A DNA stretch of 64,000 nucleotides from Agromyces terreus (GCF_009749465.1 NZ_WBIS01000002.1:725645-789644); one strand, 5' to 3'; positions 40,518 through 50,106 are shown, counted from the first letter of the stretch. A program made the numbers and translations. Notes: generated by a model not told the origin, from the sequence alone.

Positions 40518-43407
40518 CGGAACCGCGCTCGGACGGGGCGTCGTCGCCGCGCCTCGACGAGCCGCGCCTGGCGGGTGAGCCGGGCCCGACGGGCTTCGCG
40601 CGTCGGAACGAGGCCAGCACGGCCGACCCGATGACGGCGAGCCCGATGACGGTGGTGACCGCCCGCAGCGTGTCCCACGTGATGGACGAGGTCACGAGCG
40701 AGTAGAGCAGGAAGCTCGACACGTTCCGACCAAGCGGCGCGCCCGGCTCGTACGCGATGCCCGACGCGGTGCCGACGGCGAACGGCCAGAACCACAGGTT
40801 CATGACGAGGCCGAAGGCGTACGAGGCGAGCACGCCGTAGACGGCGAGCATCGCGACCTCGGCTCGCCGCGGCATCCGCCCGAGTGCTGTGCCGGATCGT
40901 CGGGGGCGACGCCGCCCGCCCCCGGGGAGGAGGCCTGCGCCCGCACCGACCCACGCGCACGCGAACATCTGGAACGGCGTCCACGGCCCGAACGTGCCCG
41001 TGACGATCGTCGACAGGGCGATCGTGAGCAGGCCCAGCAGCAGCCCGAAGCGCGGCCCGAACGCCCGCCCGGCGAGGATCAGCAGGATGAACACGGCCTC
41101 GACGCCGCCGACGCCCGTGCCCGCGATGCGCACGGCCGCGCCGATCGCGGTGAGCGTGCCCAGCAGGGCGAGGGTGTGCGCGCTGCGCACCGTGCCGTCG
41201 AGCGCGCCCAGCACGACGAGCGCGGCGAGCGGGGCGAGCGCGAGCGCGGCGACCGGGACGGCCGCGCTCGCCTGCTGCGGGAGCGCCGCCGCCACGAGCG
41301 GCCAGGTGAACGCGGCCAGGGCGGCGAGGTTCGCGATCGCGAGCGCGAGCGGAGCGAGGCCGCGGGCCCGAGCGCCGGCGCCCGTGCTCGTGCCGCTGCT
41401 CGTGCGTTCGCTTTTCAGGAGGGGGTGTGGGCGCAGGAGGTCTTCGCGGCGATCATCCGCCGGTTCCGCCCCCGCGTGCCCACACCCCCTCCTGAAAAGT
41501 GAATTCGACGGTTGCGGGGGAGCGACCTGGCGCGAGGGGCCGAGCCGCCCGGCCGACATCGGCAGTTCGCGATCGGCGACAGCGGCGACGAAGCCCGCGT
41601 CGTGCGTCGCGACGAGCACCGCGCCGTGGTCGGCCGAGCGGGCCAGGGCAGCGGCCACGAGGGCGCGCGCGTCGGGGTCGAGTCCGCGGGTCGGCTCGTC
41701 GACGAGCAGCACGCGCGGCTCCGTCGCCGTCTGGATCGCGATCGCGAGGCATCGACGCTCGCCGACCGAGAGGTCGCGCGGGTGGCGGGCCAGCCGCGCG
41801 ACGAAGGCCGGAGCCGCGGCCTCGAGCCCGAGGAACCCGGCGAGGCGCGCGGCCGTCGTGCCGCGCGGCAGCCGCGCACGCCGGTCGGCCCTGGCGCACT
41901 CGGCGGCGACGGTCGTGGCCGCGAAGAGGTCGTCGGACGCGTCCGGCACGAGCGCGATCGAGCTCGGGCCGTCGCCCGTCGCGAGCGCCACGAGCAGGCT
42001 CGACTTGCCGGCTCCGTTCGGCCCGGTGACCGCGACGATCTCGCCCGCCGCGAGTTCGAGGTCCGCCGCGTCGACGGCGACCACGTCGTCGTGCCGCACG
42101 GTCAGCGCGTGGGCGCGGAGCACCGTCTCCCGGCGCTCGGCTTCGTCGCCGGGCCGCACGCGGGCGAGCGCGGGCAGGGCGACGGCCGCCGCGGTCGCCT
42201 CGGCCGCGAGGCGCGCGACGCCGTCGGACACCTCGATGCAGCCGTCGGCGACCGCCGAGAACTCGTCGCGGCGGTGCTCCGCGACGACGACGCACATGCC
42301 CGCCTCGTGGGCGAGGGCGTCGAGCAGCGCGACGATGCGAGCGCGAACGTCGGCGTCGAGGTCGGCGAGCGGTTCGTCGACGAGGAGCAGGATGGGGTGC
42401 TCGGCGACGGCGGCGGCGATCGCCACCAGGGTCGCCTCGCCCGCCGAGAGGCCGCGCAGCTCGCGATCGAGCAGGGGGCGGATGCCGAGACGCCCGACGA
42501 TCTCGTCGACGCGCGCCCTGACGATCACGGGGGCGACGCCCCGCAGTTCGAGGGCCAGGCCGATCTCGTCGGCGACGCGCTCGGTCGCGAATCCCTCGCG
42601 CGGATGCTGCAGCACGACGCCGACCGTGCGTGCCGTGTCCCGCGGCGGCGTGGCCGAGCGATCGTGGCCGACGACGAGGAGCTCGCCGCGCACGGCGCCC
42701 CCGTCGAGATGCCCGTGCAGGCCCGCGAGCGCGCGCAGCAGCGTGGACTTGCCGCTGCCCGTGGCGCCCGCGACGAGCGTGAGCGTTCCGGGCATGAGCT
42801 CGAGCGAGGGCACCGTCAGCGCCGGCCGGGTCTCGCCGCGGTGCACGAGCTCGACCCGCCGGGCCTCGACGGGCCGCTCGCAGACGCCGTCGACGGGAGT
42901 GCCGGCGAGTCCGCGAAGCTCCAGCGCCGCGGCGACGGACGTGGCCCGTTCGAGGGTGCGCTCCAGCACGGGTGCGAGCAGGCGGGCACCGCCGCGTTCG
43001 CCGCGCAGCCGCTGCGCGAACCGCACCCGCCGCACCGCGTCGGCGAGCGCGGGAAGCCCCGCCCACGCGACGGCGAGCGTGCGCGCGATGCCGCGGAGCG
43101 GCCCGCGGTGCGCCCCGCGGGCGAGGAGCCGCGGAACGTCGAGCAGCGCGTTCAGCACGCCGAAGGCGAGGATCGTGAGCGCGATGGGCAGCGCGCTCGC
43201 CGCGGCATCCCACAGCCCGCCCGCCGTGACCGGGCCGAGCAGCACGACGTGCGAGAACGGCCGAGGCAGCGGGATCTCGGGCAGTGCGAGCAGCACCGGC
43301 CCCGCGGCATCCGCGCCGTTGAAGAGGATGCGATAGACGACCCGCACCCCCACGAACCCGGCGGCGATGAGGGCCGCGGTTCGCAGGGGTGCGGGTCGGA
43401 AGGTCAT
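40495..43407 (-). CDS. Single-chain ECF-type transporter (T, two ATPases and S component fused)
   Basis: A 970-residue vitamin-transporter-like polypeptide. Residues 1-170 are a short EcfT-like membrane part ending with the coupling helix SVAAALELRGL. ATPase 1 (about 185-400) has Walker A GATGSGKST (214-222), Q267, signature LSAGEA and LLLVDEP. ATPase 2 (about 430-620) has GPNGAGKSS, LSVGER and VLLVDEP. Residues 637-667 are encoded by a 97-bp inverted-repeat element. Residues 683-960 form a six-helix S component (GGVEAVFILLILAGRAFG, FGPWTPFQMFACAWVGAGAG). No start codon exists in frame just before the S part, so it is a true fusion. Upstream, 22 bp away, is a DUF4430-like lipoprotein gene. 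Cobalamin as substrate is an inference from that neighbour and from metH nearby. Confidence 0.85.
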   Translation of the reverse strand: MTFRPAPLRTAALIAAGFVGVRVVYRILFNGADAAGPVLLALPEIPLPRPFSHVVLLGPVTAGGLWDAAASALPIALTILAFGVLNALLDVPRLLARGAHRGPLRGIARTLAVAWAGLPALADAVRRVRFAQRLRGERGGARLLAPVLERTLERATSVAAALELRGLAGTPVDGVCERPVEARRVELVHRGETRPALTVPSLELMPGTLTLVAGATGSGKSTLLRALAGLHGHLDGGAVRGELLVVGHDRSATPPRDTARTVGVVLQHPREGFATERVADEIGLALELRGVAPVIVRARVDEIVGRLGIRPLLDRELRGLSAGEATLVAIAAAVAEHPILLLVDEPLADLDADVRARIVALLDALAHEAGMCVVVAEHRRDEFSAVADGCIEVSDGVARLAAEATAAAVALPALARVRPGDEAERRETVLRAHALTVRHDDVVAVDAADLELAAGEIVAVTGPNGAGKSSLLVALATGDGPSSIALVPDASDDLFAATTVAAECARADRRARLPRGTTAARLAGFLGLEAAAPAFVARLARHPRDLSVGERRCLAIAIQTATEPRVLLVDEPTRGLDPDARALVAAALARSADHGAVLVATHDAGFVAAVADRELPMSAGRLGPSRQVAPPQPSNSLFRRGCGHAGAEPADDRREDLLRPHPLLKSERTSSGTSTGAGARARGLAPLALAIANLAALAAFTWPLVAAALPQQASAAVPVAALALAPLAALVVLGALDGTVRSAHTLALLGTLTAIGAAVRIAGTGVGGVEAVFILLILAGRAFGPRFGLLLGLLTIALSTIVTGTFGPWTPFQMFACAWVGAGAGLLPGGGRRRPRRSGTALGRMPRRAEVAMLAVYGVLASYAFGLVMNLWFWPFAVGTASGIAYEPGAPLGRNVSSFLLYSLVTSSITWDTLRAVTTVIGLAVIGSAVLASFRRAKPVGPGSPARRGSSRRGDDAPSERGSVSSSTGD
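41407..41503. repeat. 97-bp inverted-repeat element inside the ECF transporter gene
   Basis: 22-bp perfect arms (41411-41432 and 41478-41499, core TTCAGGAGGGGGTGTGGG) extend to 26 bp with one mismatch and enclose 45 bp. It lies exactly between the second ATPase and the S component and is read through in frame. A shorter relative with AATTCAGGAGA arms lies at 54603-54664. The element length is not a multiple of 3. Confidence 0.85.
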
Positions 43408-43429
43408 GGCGTCAGGCCACGTGCACGGA

Positions 43430-43990
43430 TCAGGCGGTCGGTGCGGCGGGTTCGCCGTTCACCGTGAAGAGCAGCTCGAGGGACTCGCCCGGCTCGAGCT
43501 CGAGGGTCGAGAGGCCCTCTTCGGCGTAGCCCCACTCGCCGTCAGCCGGCTTGGTCCAGAGCGACCAGTAGGCGAACGCGGCGGGCATCGATGCGCAGGT
43601 CTCGAAGTAGTCGGAGCCGTCTTCGGCGGTCAGGGCGAAGTCGGCCGCGGGCACGCCGTTCACCCGGCAGACGACCTGGTCGCCGTACTCGTCGGTGCCC
43701 TCGGTGGTGAGGCCGGCCTCGGCGACGGCGTCGCTCGCGAGGATGGCGGCGTCGGTGTCGATGCAGGTCGAACCGGCGGGGGAGTCGGCTTCGGAGAGCC
43801 CGAGGTCGGCCGTCTCGACGACGACCGCGACGCCCGCGCAGTCACCGCCGGACGCGTTCGAATCGGCGGAGGCCGACGCGGGAGCGGCCGAGTCGTCGCT
43901 CGAACCCCCGTCGGCGGTCGAGCACGCGGCGAGCGTGAGGGTCAGCAGCAGGGCGGCGGTGGCGGCAGTGGCGCGCGAGATCGTGGTCAC
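43430..43990 (-). CDS. Lipoprotein with DUF4430-like (transcobalamin-like) domain
   Basis: 186 residues. The signal peptide ends in the lipobox LTLAACS, followed by a short Ser/Ala-rich linker. The domain has paired Cys residues (GDCAGVAVVVE, GSTCIDTD, QVVCRVNGVP, FETCASMP) and the DUF4430-like pattern FAYWSLWTKPADGEWGYAEEG, then ELEPGESLELLFTVNG. DUF4430 and transcobalamin-like domains often accompany B12 or other ECF transport genes in actinobacteria. The start GTG at 43990 has its GGGAGG directly abutting, too close for an RBS, but a TACCCT hexamer ends 6 nt upstream, so a leaderless message is likely. It is probably the surface binding protein of the ECF transporter; the ligand is unproven. 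Confidence 0.75.
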   Translation of the reverse strand: MTTISRATAATAALLLTLTLAACSTADGGSSDDSAAPASASADSNASGGDCAGVAVVVETADLGLSEADSPAGSTCIDTDAAILASDAVAEAGLTTEGTDEYGDQVVCRVNGVPAADFALTAEDGSDYFETCASMPAAFAYWSLWTKPADGEWGYAEEGLSTLELEPGESLELLFTVNGEPAAPTA

Positions 43991-44055
43991 CTCCCAAGGG
44001 TAGGGGGTGCGATCGGAGGCGGTCCGCTGTGTGTCGCCGCGCGTAGGCTGGGCGG

Positions 44056-44982
44056 GTGAGCGTTTCCGAACTGTTCGATGCGAGCGAGTGGGTCGACGCG
44101 GCATCCGCGATCTCCGGCCCCGACGGCCTGACCGACCTGACCTACCACCATTCGACCGACGGGCGCATCGCGCGCATCGCGTTCGACCGGCCCGAGGTGC
44201 GCAACGCGTTCCGCCCGCACACGGTCGACGAGCTGTACCGCGCCCTCGAGGACGCGCGCACGAACCCCCGCATCGGCGTCGTGCTGCTGACCGGCAACGG
44301 GCCGAGTGCGAAGGACGGCGGGTGGGCGTTCTGCTCGGGCGGCGACCAGCGCATCCGCGGGCGCGACGGGTACCAGTACTCCTCCGATGAGGCGAACGTC
44401 GTGCGCGACCCGGCGGCCGCTGCGAGCACGGGGCGCCTGCACATCCTCGAGGTGCAGCGGCTCATCCGGTTCATGCCGAAGGTCGTCATCGCGGTCGTGC
44501 CGGGGTGGGCTGCGGGCGGCGGGCACTCGCTGCACGTCGTGTGCGACCTCACGATCGCGAGCCGCGAGCACGGCCGATTCAAGCAGACCGATGCGGATGT
44601 CGGTTCGTTCGACGCCGGCTACGGGTCGGCGTACTTCGCCCGCCAGATCGGGCAGAAATTCGCGCGCGAGGTGTTCTTCCTCGCCGAGGAGTACTCGGCC
44701 GACCGGGCCCATGAGATGGGGGCCGTGAACCGGGTCGTGCCGCACGCCGACCTCGAGCGCGAGGCCGTCGCGATGGCGCGCACGATCCTCACGAAGTCGC
44801 CCACCGCGATCCGCATGCTGAAGTTCGCGTTCAACGCGGTCGACGACGGCATGGTCGGCCAGCAGGTGTTCGCCGGCGAGGCCACTCGTCTGGCGTACGG
44901 CACCGACGAGGCCGTCGAGGGCCGCGACTCGTTCCTCGAGAAGCGCGACCCCGACTGGGGCCCGTACCCCTGGCACTACTGA
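44056..44982 (+). CDS. menB: 1,4-Dihydroxy-2-naphthoyl-CoA synthase
   Basis: A 308-residue crotonase-fold enzyme that cyclises o-succinylbenzoyl-CoA to DHNA-CoA in menaquinone synthesis. The oxyanion-hole segments are WAFCSGGDQRIRG and VVPGWAAGGGHSLHVVCD. The catalytic Asp is in QTDADVGSFDAGYGSAYFARQ, and the C-terminus FLEKRDPDWGPYPWHY is characteristic of MenB. The GTG at 44056 has a TAGGCT hexamer ending 6 nt upstream. It heads the menB-menE-menA row. Confidence 0.96.
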   Translation: MSVSELFDASEWVDAASAISGPDGLTDLTYHHSTDGRIARIAFDRPEVRNAFRPHTVDELYRALEDARTNPRIGVVLLTGNGPSAKDGGWAFCSGGDQRIRGRDGYQYSSDEANVVRDPAAAASTGRLHILEVQRLIRFMPKVVIAVVPGWAAGGGHSLHVVCDLTIASREHGRFKQTDADVGSFDAGYGSAYFARQIGQKFAREVFFLAEEYSADRAHEMGAVNRVVPHADLEREAVAMARTILTKSPTAIRMLKFAFNAVDDGMVGQQVFAGEATRLAYGTDEAVEGRDSFLEKRDPDWGPYPWHY

Positions 44983-45025
44983 TGCCGGTTTCCGGTAACC
45001 GGCCGATCAGGTTGCGGATGCCTCG

Positions 45026-46225
45026 ATGAAACCGCTCGTCAGGGTTTCGTCGGCGGATGCCTCGGCGCTGCGCCGTGCCCTCGTCGACGCGCTCGACGGC
45101 GGCCCCGCCGTCTGGCCCGTGCCGGCCGAGCAAGGCGCGGCGTCGGGTGCGTCCGGCGCCGTCGCAGAGGTGGACGACGCGATCGCCCTCGTCGTCGAGA
45201 CGAGCGGGTCGACGGATGCCCCGAAGCGCGTGCTGCTCTCGGCCGACGCGCTCACCGCGAGCGCCGACGCCACGCACGACGCCCTCGGCAGCACGGGCCA
45301 ATGGCTGCTCGCGCTGCCCGGTCACTACATCGCGGGGGCGCAGGTGCTCGTGCGCGGCATCCTCGCCGGAACCGACACCGTCGCGATGCCGCACGGGCCG
45401 TTCGACCCGGCCGCGTTCGCCGAGGCATCCGCTCGGCTCGATGCGAACGTGCCCCACTACACCTCGCTCGTGCCGACGCAGCTCGCACGCCTGCTCGACG
45501 CCGCGGCGCGCGACGCGTTCGTCGGCGCGGCCGTGCGGTCGTTCGACGCGGTGCTCATCGGCGGGCAGGCGCTGCCGTCGCCGCTCTCGGAACGCGCGGC
45601 CGACGCCGGGGTGGCGGTGGTGCGCACCTACGGCTCGAGCGAGACCTCGGGCGGATGCGTGTACGACGGCCGCCCGCTCGACGGCGTGCGCGTGCGCATC
45701 GTCGACCGAGAGGCCGGGCAGGACTCTGGCCGGGCAGCGGTGCTCGCCTCCGGCCGCGGCGAGGTGCAGCTCAGCGGACCGATGCTCGCGAGCGGATACC
45801 TCGACGACCCGCTGCGCACGGCCGCCGCCTTCACGACCGACGCCCGCGGAACACGCTGGTACCGCACGGGCGACCTCGGCGAGCTCGCGGACGACGGCCG
45901 ACTGCGCATCTCGGGCCGCGCCGACGACGTCATCATCTCGGGCGGCGTGAAGGTCTCCCTCGGCGAGGTCGAGCGCGCGGTGCGCACGGTCGCCGGCTTC
46001 GAGGCCGCGGTCGCGATCTCCGTGCCCGATGCGACGTGGGGGGAGCGGGTCGCCGTCGTCACGGCCGGCGGGCCCGGCACGCTCGAGACGCTCGCCCACG
46101 CGACGGATGCCGCGGGGCTGCCGCCCGCCGGGCGCCCGGTGCGGGTGATCGAGGTCGACGCGGTTCCCATGCTGGCCTCGGGCAAACCCGATCGGCGAGC
46201 GATCGCACGCGAAGCGGGGTCATAG
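45026..46225 (+). CDS. menE: o-Succinylbenzoate--CoA ligase
   Basis: A 399-residue acyl-adenylate enzyme that activates o-succinylbenzoate with ATP and CoA. The P-loop is VETSGSTDAPKRVLLS, a slight variant of SGSTGxPK. The adenine-binding segment is YGSSETSGGC, and RTGDLGELADDGRLRISGRA leads into the C-terminal hinge, ending with the catalytic Lys region LASGKPDRRA. It is short for the superfamily but normal for actinobacterial MenE. The small inverted repeat CCGGTT/AACCGG (44985-45002) lies between it and menB. Confidence 0.93.
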   Translation: MKPLVRVSSADASALRRALVDALDGGPAVWPVPAEQGAASGASGAVAEVDDAIALVVETSGSTDAPKRVLLSADALTASADATHDALGSTGQWLLALPGHYIAGAQVLVRGILAGTDTVAMPHGPFDPAAFAEASARLDANVPHYTSLVPTQLARLLDAAARDAFVGAAVRSFDAVLIGGQALPSPLSERAADAGVAVVRTYGSSETSGGCVYDGRPLDGVRVRIVDREAGQDSGRAAVLASGRGEVQLSGPMLASGYLDDPLRTAAAFTTDARGTRWYRTGDLGELADDGRLRISGRADDVIISGGVKVSLGEVERAVRTVAGFEAAVAISVPDATWGERVAVVTAGGPGTLETLAHATDAAGLPPAGRPVRVIEVDAVPMLASGKPDRRAIAREAGS

Positions 46226-46248
46226 GAACCGCGAACTAGCATGATCGT

Positions 46249-47259
46249 GTGGCACGCCCGAAACCCCAGCGCTCGAACCAGGCCGACCCCAAGCGACGTC
46301 CGACCCCGGTCGGGCGCTCGGGCAATCCCGCGAAGGCGGCGGCCGCCGCGAAGGCCGGCCCGGCCGTGGCCGGTCGCACCCGGCTGACGCCCGGCGACTG
46401 GATCGCGGGCGCCCGATTGCGCACGCTGCCACTCGCGATCGCGCCGGTCGCGCTCGGAACGGGCGCCGGCGTGGTGGCGGTCCCCGACGAGGCGTGGCAT
46501 CCGACCCGGTTCGCGCTCGCGCTCATCGTCGGCCTCGCGCTGCAGATCGGGGTGAACTACGCGAACGACTACTCCGACGGCATCCGCGGCACCGACGACC
46601 ACCGGGTCGGCCCCGCCCGGCTGACGGCGTCGGGGCTCGTGAAGCCGAAGACGGTGCTGTTCGTCGCGCTCGCGTTCTTCGCGGTCGCCGCGCTCGCCGG
46701 GCTCGCGCTCACCGTCATCACCCAGCAGTGGTGGCTGATCGCCGTCGGAGCGGTCGCGATCGTGGCCGCGTGGTTCTACACGGGCGGCAAGCACCCCTAC
46801 GGCTACTACGGCCTCGGCGAGGTGTTCGTCTTCGTCTTCTTCGGCCTGGTCGCGACCGCCGGCTCGGCGTACGTGCAGTCGCTCACGGTCAACCTCGAGG
46901 CCTGGATCGGCGGCATCGGCGTCGGCCTGCTCGCCTGCGCCGTGCTCATGGCCAACAACCTCCGCGACGTCGTGCAGGATCGGGCCGCCGGCAAGCGCAC
47001 GCTCGCCGTGCTCGTCGGACCCGTGGCGGGGCGCATCCTCTTCGTGTTCTTCGCGCTCGTGCCGTTCGTGCTCGTGGGGTTCCTCGCACTGTTCTACCCG
47101 ACGGCGATGCTCGTGTTCTTCGCCCTGCTGCTGGCGCTGCCCGCGTGCATCATCGTGCTGACGGCGCGGACCCCGCGCGAGCTGATCCTCGCGCTGCAGC
47201 TGACGAGCTTCACGGCGCTCGCGTACGGCGTCGGGCTCGGGCTCGCGATCGCCCTCTGA
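46249..47259 (+). CDS. menA: 1,4-Dihydroxy-2-naphthoate polyprenyltransferase
   Basis: A 336-residue UbiA-superfamily membrane enzyme that prenylates DHNA to demethylmenaquinone. The first Asp-rich motif is NYANDYSDGIRGTDDHRVG and the second is NNLRDVVQDRAAGKRTLAVL. A 45-residue basic, Ala-rich extension precedes the catalytic part (LTPGDWIAGARLRTLPLAI). The GTG at 46249 has a TAGCAT hexamer ending 6 nt upstream, so it may also be transcribed on its own. The lipid donor is probably made by the polyprenyl synthase at 53445-54569. Confidence 0.95.
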   Translation: MARPKPQRSNQADPKRRPTPVGRSGNPAKAAAAAKAGPAVAGRTRLTPGDWIAGARLRTLPLAIAPVALGTGAGVVAVPDEAWHPTRFALALIVGLALQIGVNYANDYSDGIRGTDDHRVGPARLTASGLVKPKTVLFVALAFFAVAALAGLALTVITQQWWLIAVGAVAIVAAWFYTGGKHPYGYYGLGEVFVFVFFGLVATAGSAYVQSLTVNLEAWIGGIGVGLLACAVLMANNLRDVVQDRAAGKRTLAVLVGPVAGRILFVFFALVPFVLVGFLALFYPTAMLVFFALLLALPACIIVLTARTPRELILALQLTSFTALAYGVGLGLAIAL

Positions 47260-47276
47260 GTCGATTCGCCGGTCGT

Positions 47277-47474
47277 CGGTCGAGGAGGCGCGCCAGCGCC
47301 GTCTCGCTGGTCGAGGAGGCGCGCCAGCGCCGTCTCGAGACCGGGGGCCGGGGTCTCGAGACGCTTCGCTCCTCGACCGGCGTGGGGTCTCGAGACGCTT
47401 CGCTCCTCGACCGGCGGCTCGCTCCTCGACCGGCGGCTCGCTCCTCTACCGGCGGGGCGCTACTCGGCCGGCGG
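47277..47474. repeat. Palindromic repeat array between menA and the DUF4229 gene
   Basis: Two inverted units (CGAGGAGGCGCGCCAGCGCC) and four or more direct units or part-units, the last degenerating to GCTCCTCTACCGGCGG and CTACTCGGCCGGCGG. The last supplies the C-terminus and TAG stop of the convergent DUF4229 gene. Confidence 0.85.
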
Positions 47475-47744
47475 CTTCGGCGACGCGGCGTCGACCGCGG
47501 CATCCTCGTCGGCATCGTCGGCGTGCACGGCAGGAGTCTCGCGGTGGCGCACGGCGTAGAGGTCGGTGGCCATCGACTCCCGAGGGCGGCGCAGGAAGAT
47601 GAGCGAAGCGCTGAGGCCGAACACGGCCGCGACGAGGGCGGAGATCCACCCGGGCACCCCGGCGAGGAGCAGCACGGCGAGCGGCACCGCGAACATCAGG
47701 ATGCGCAACGCGGTGTACCGGATCCAGACGGGCACGGATTTCAC
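47460..47744 (-). CDS. DUF4229-type small membrane protein
   Basis: 94 residues with two membrane helices (YTALRILMFAVPLAVLLLAG and ISALVAAVFGLSASLIFL) joined by a tight turn, then FLRRPRESMATDLYAVRHRE and an acidic tail. This layout matches the actinobacterial DUF4229 family, often found beside menA. A TAGACT hexamer ends 6 nt before the GTG, so it is probably leaderless. Its last residues (SPKPPAE) and TAG stop come from the repeat array. The function is unknown. Confidence 0.8.
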   Translation of the reverse strand: MKSVPVWIRYTALRILMFAVPLAVLLLAGVPGWISALVAAVFGLSASLIFLRRPRESMATDLYAVRHRETPAVHADDADEDAAVDAASPKPPAE

Positions 47745-47816
47745 CCTGCAAGTCTAGGTCGACGAGCCTGTGCGCTCTCCCAGCCGGAATCCGGCCGACG
47801 CGCCTAGACTGGCGGA

Positions 47817-48242
47817 ATGGTTCGGGTCTGGTTCGTCCTCGGCATCGCGGCCGTGATCTTCTGGATCTACGCGATCGCCGACTGCGCGTTCTTCGATCGG
47901 TCCCGCATCCGCGGAGTGAGCCGCGGGTGGTGGGTCACGATCGTCGTGCTCCTGCCCGTCATCGGCGGCATCCTCTGGTTCGTCATCGGCCGGGGCCGCG
48001 CCTATCGGGCCGGCGGCAAGGGGCCGCTCGCACCCGATGACGACGTCGAGTTCCTCCGTGGGCTCCGCAGCGACGCCGAACAGGACGAACGCATCCGCCG
48101 CCTCGAGCAGGAGCTCGCAGACCTCGACACCGACGAGCCGCACGATCCCGAATCGGGCGACGTGCCGCACCCCGACTCGAAGCGCCACGACGGCCCCGAC
48201 GCCGCCGGCGAGGCTGGAACATCCGGCCGGCCGAATGGCTGA
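47817..48242 (+). CDS. PLDc_N-domain membrane protein
   Basis: 141 residues. Two helices ([20 protein letters not shown] and [20 protein letters not shown]) form the phospholipase-D nuclease N-terminal domain type. An Arg/Gly linker and a charged coiled stretch ([17 protein letters not shown]) follow. A TAGACT hexamer ends 6 nt before the ATG. The stop overlaps the menD start by 8 bp (ATGGCTGA), so it is cotranscribed with menD. No enzymatic domain is present; the role is unknown. Confidence 0.82.
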   Translation: MVRVWFVLGIAAVIFWIYAIADCAFFDRSRIRGVSRGWWVTIVVLLPVIGGILWFVIGRGRAYRAGGKGPLAPDDDVEFLRGLRSDAEQDERIRRLEQELADLDTDEPHDPESGDVPHPDSKRHDGPDAAGEAGTSGRPNG

Positions 48243-50106
48243 GCCCGGCCTCCCGCACTCCGACCCCTCCGCGGAGCGCAGCCCTGCATCCGTCGCGGCC
48301 TTCGCGCTGCTCGGCGGTTTCGTGCGGGCCGGGGTGCGCGACGTGGTCGTCGCGCCGGGCTCGCGTTCCCAGGCCCTCGCCCTCGCCGCGGCCGAGCTCG
48401 AACGGCTCGGCGCCATCCGCCTGCACGTGCGCATCGACGAGCGCGGCGCCGGGTTCCTCGCGCTCGGCCTCTCGGCCGAGTCCGGTCGCCCGACGGTCGT
48501 CGCCGTCACCTCGGGCACCGCGGTCGCGAACCTGCACCCCGCCGTGCTCGAGGCCCACCACTCCGGGCTTCCGCTCATCGTGTGCGCCGCCGATCGACCC
48601 GCGGCGATGCGCGGCATCCGCTCGAATCAGACCACGCAACAGCCGGGCATCTTCGCGGGCGCCGTGCGCATGGAACGCGACGTGCCCGCGCCCGTGGGCG
48701 ACCCGGCCGAGGGCGCAGCGGCGGCCCGCCTCGCCAGGGCGGCGGTCGCGGTCTCGATGGGGCGCGACGACCGCGGGCAGCCGTCGGCGCATCCGGGCCC
48801 CGGGCCCGTGCACCTGAACCTGCAGTTCGCCGAGCCGCTCTCCTCCGCGTTCGCGCTCGACGCGGCGCCGGTCGTCGACGACGGGGACCCCGTCGCCGCG
48901 GCCGTGCTCGCCTCGGCCGCGGCGTCCCCGTCGGGGTCGGCGGCACCGTCGGCATCCGGTGCGCGAGAGGCATCCGGCGCGGCTGCGGCATCCGGCGTGC
49001 GCGAGGCATCCGCAGCACCGGAGGGCCAGCACGGCGGAGTCATCGGCCGCGGGCCGCGCACCGTCGTCGTGGCCGGCGCCGGGGCGGGCCCGGGTGCCGA
49101 GCAGTTCGCGCGCGACGGCGGGTGGCCGCTGCTCGCCGAGGTCACCAGCGGCGCCCGATTCGGCCCCAATCTCGTGGTGGCGTACCGCGAACTGCTGCGC
49201 GAGCCCGGCTTCGGCGATCTCGTCGAACGCGTCGTCGTGTTCGGGCATCCGACGCTCTCGCGCGACGTGCCCGAGCTCGTGCAGCGCACCGGCGTCGAGA
49301 CGATCGTCGTCTCCCCGTCGGGCATCGAGTGGTACAACCCGGGTCACCGGGTGCGGCGCTTCGAGCGCGCCGTGCACGCCGAACCGCAGCAGGGCCCGCC
49401 GTCGCAGGAGGCGCGCGCCTGGCTGGGGCGATGGGTGCACGCGAGCCGATCCGTCGTCGAGGCCGGGCTGCCGCAGGCGGTCGGGCTCCGCAGCGGCGTC
49501 GACGAGACCGGGCACGTCTCCGACTACCCGGCGCAGCGCGAGTACATGCGAGCGCAGCTCGCCGCCGTGCGCGCCCCCGTCACCCGCCGCATGCTCGTCG
49601 ATGCGGTGTGGGCGGCGACCTGGCCGCATGACCGGCTCGTGCTCGGCGCGTCGAGGCTCATCCGCGACGCCGACCGCGCGGTGCCCGGGCGCCGCATCAC
49701 CGTGCACGCCAACCGCGGGCTTGCGGGCATCGACGGCACCGTCGCGACCGCGGTCGGCGTGGCCGTCGCGAGCGGCGCCGTCACGCGCGCCGTGATCGGC
49801 GACCTCACGCTCCTGCACGACGCCGGCTCGATGCTGCTCGGCTCCGGCGAGACGGCCCCGCGCCTCCAGGTCATCGTCGGCAACGACGGCGGCGGCACGA
49901 TCTTCGACGCCCTAGAGGTCGCCGCATCCGCCGCCGACACGGCCTTCGACCGCGTGCAGTACACGCCCCAGTCCGTCGACCTCTCGGCGCTCGCGGCCGC
50001 CTACGGCTGGGCATACACGAAGGCCGCGACCCGCGGCGAGCTCAGCGACGCCCTCGCGGCGCCCGTCATCGGGCCGAGTCTGCTCGAGGTGCCGCTGGCG
50101 CGCTGA
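48235..50106 (+). CDS. menD: SEPHCHC synthase (MenD)
   Basis: A 623-residue thiamine-diphosphate enzyme that joins isochorismate and 2-oxoglutarate. The N-terminal domain has [14 protein letters not shown] with the catalytic Glu region [14 protein letters not shown], then [12 protein letters not shown]. The C-terminal ThDP domain has [33 protein letters not shown] and [14 protein letters not shown] low-complexity insert (about residues 225-265) of [13 protein letters not shown] repeats encoded by GGCATCCG DNA lies in the central domain. The ATG at 48235 overlaps the upstream stop. Confidence 0.94.
   Translation: MAEPGLPHSDPSAERSPASVAAFALLGGFVRAGVRDVVVAPGSRSQALALAAAELERLGAIRLHVRIDERGAGFLALGLSAESGRPTVVAVTSGTAVANLHPAVLEAHHSGLPLIVCAADRPAAMRGIRSNQTTQQPGIFAGAVRMERDVPAPVGDPAEGAAAARLARAAVAVSMGRDDRGQPSAHPGPGPVHLNLQFAEPLSSAFALDAAPVVDDGDPVAAAVLASAAASPSGSAAPSASGAREASGAAAASGVREASAAPEGQHGGVIGRGPRTVVVAGAGAGPGAEQFARDGGWPLLAEVTSGARFGPNLVVAYRELLREPGFGDLVERVVVFGHPTLSRDVPELVQRTGVETIVVSPSGIEWYNPGHRVRRFERAVHAEPQQGPPSQEARAWLGRWVHASRSVVEAGLPQAVGLRSGVDETGHVSDYPAQREYMRAQLAAVRAPVTRRMLVDAVWAATWPHDRLVLGASRLIRDADRAVPGRRITVHANRGLAGIDGTVATAVGVAVASGAVTRAVIGDLTLLHDAGSMLLGSGETAPRLQVIVGNDGGGTIFDALEVAASAADTAFDRVQYTPQSVDLSALAAAYGWAYTKAATRGELSDALAAPVIGPSLLEVPLAR

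Noticed and set aside
43991..44104. Upstream ATG at 44104 for the DUF4430-like lipoprotein
   Set aside because: It would run into menB and add 38 residues before the signal peptide. GTG 43990 with its -10 hexamer fits the leaderless pattern.
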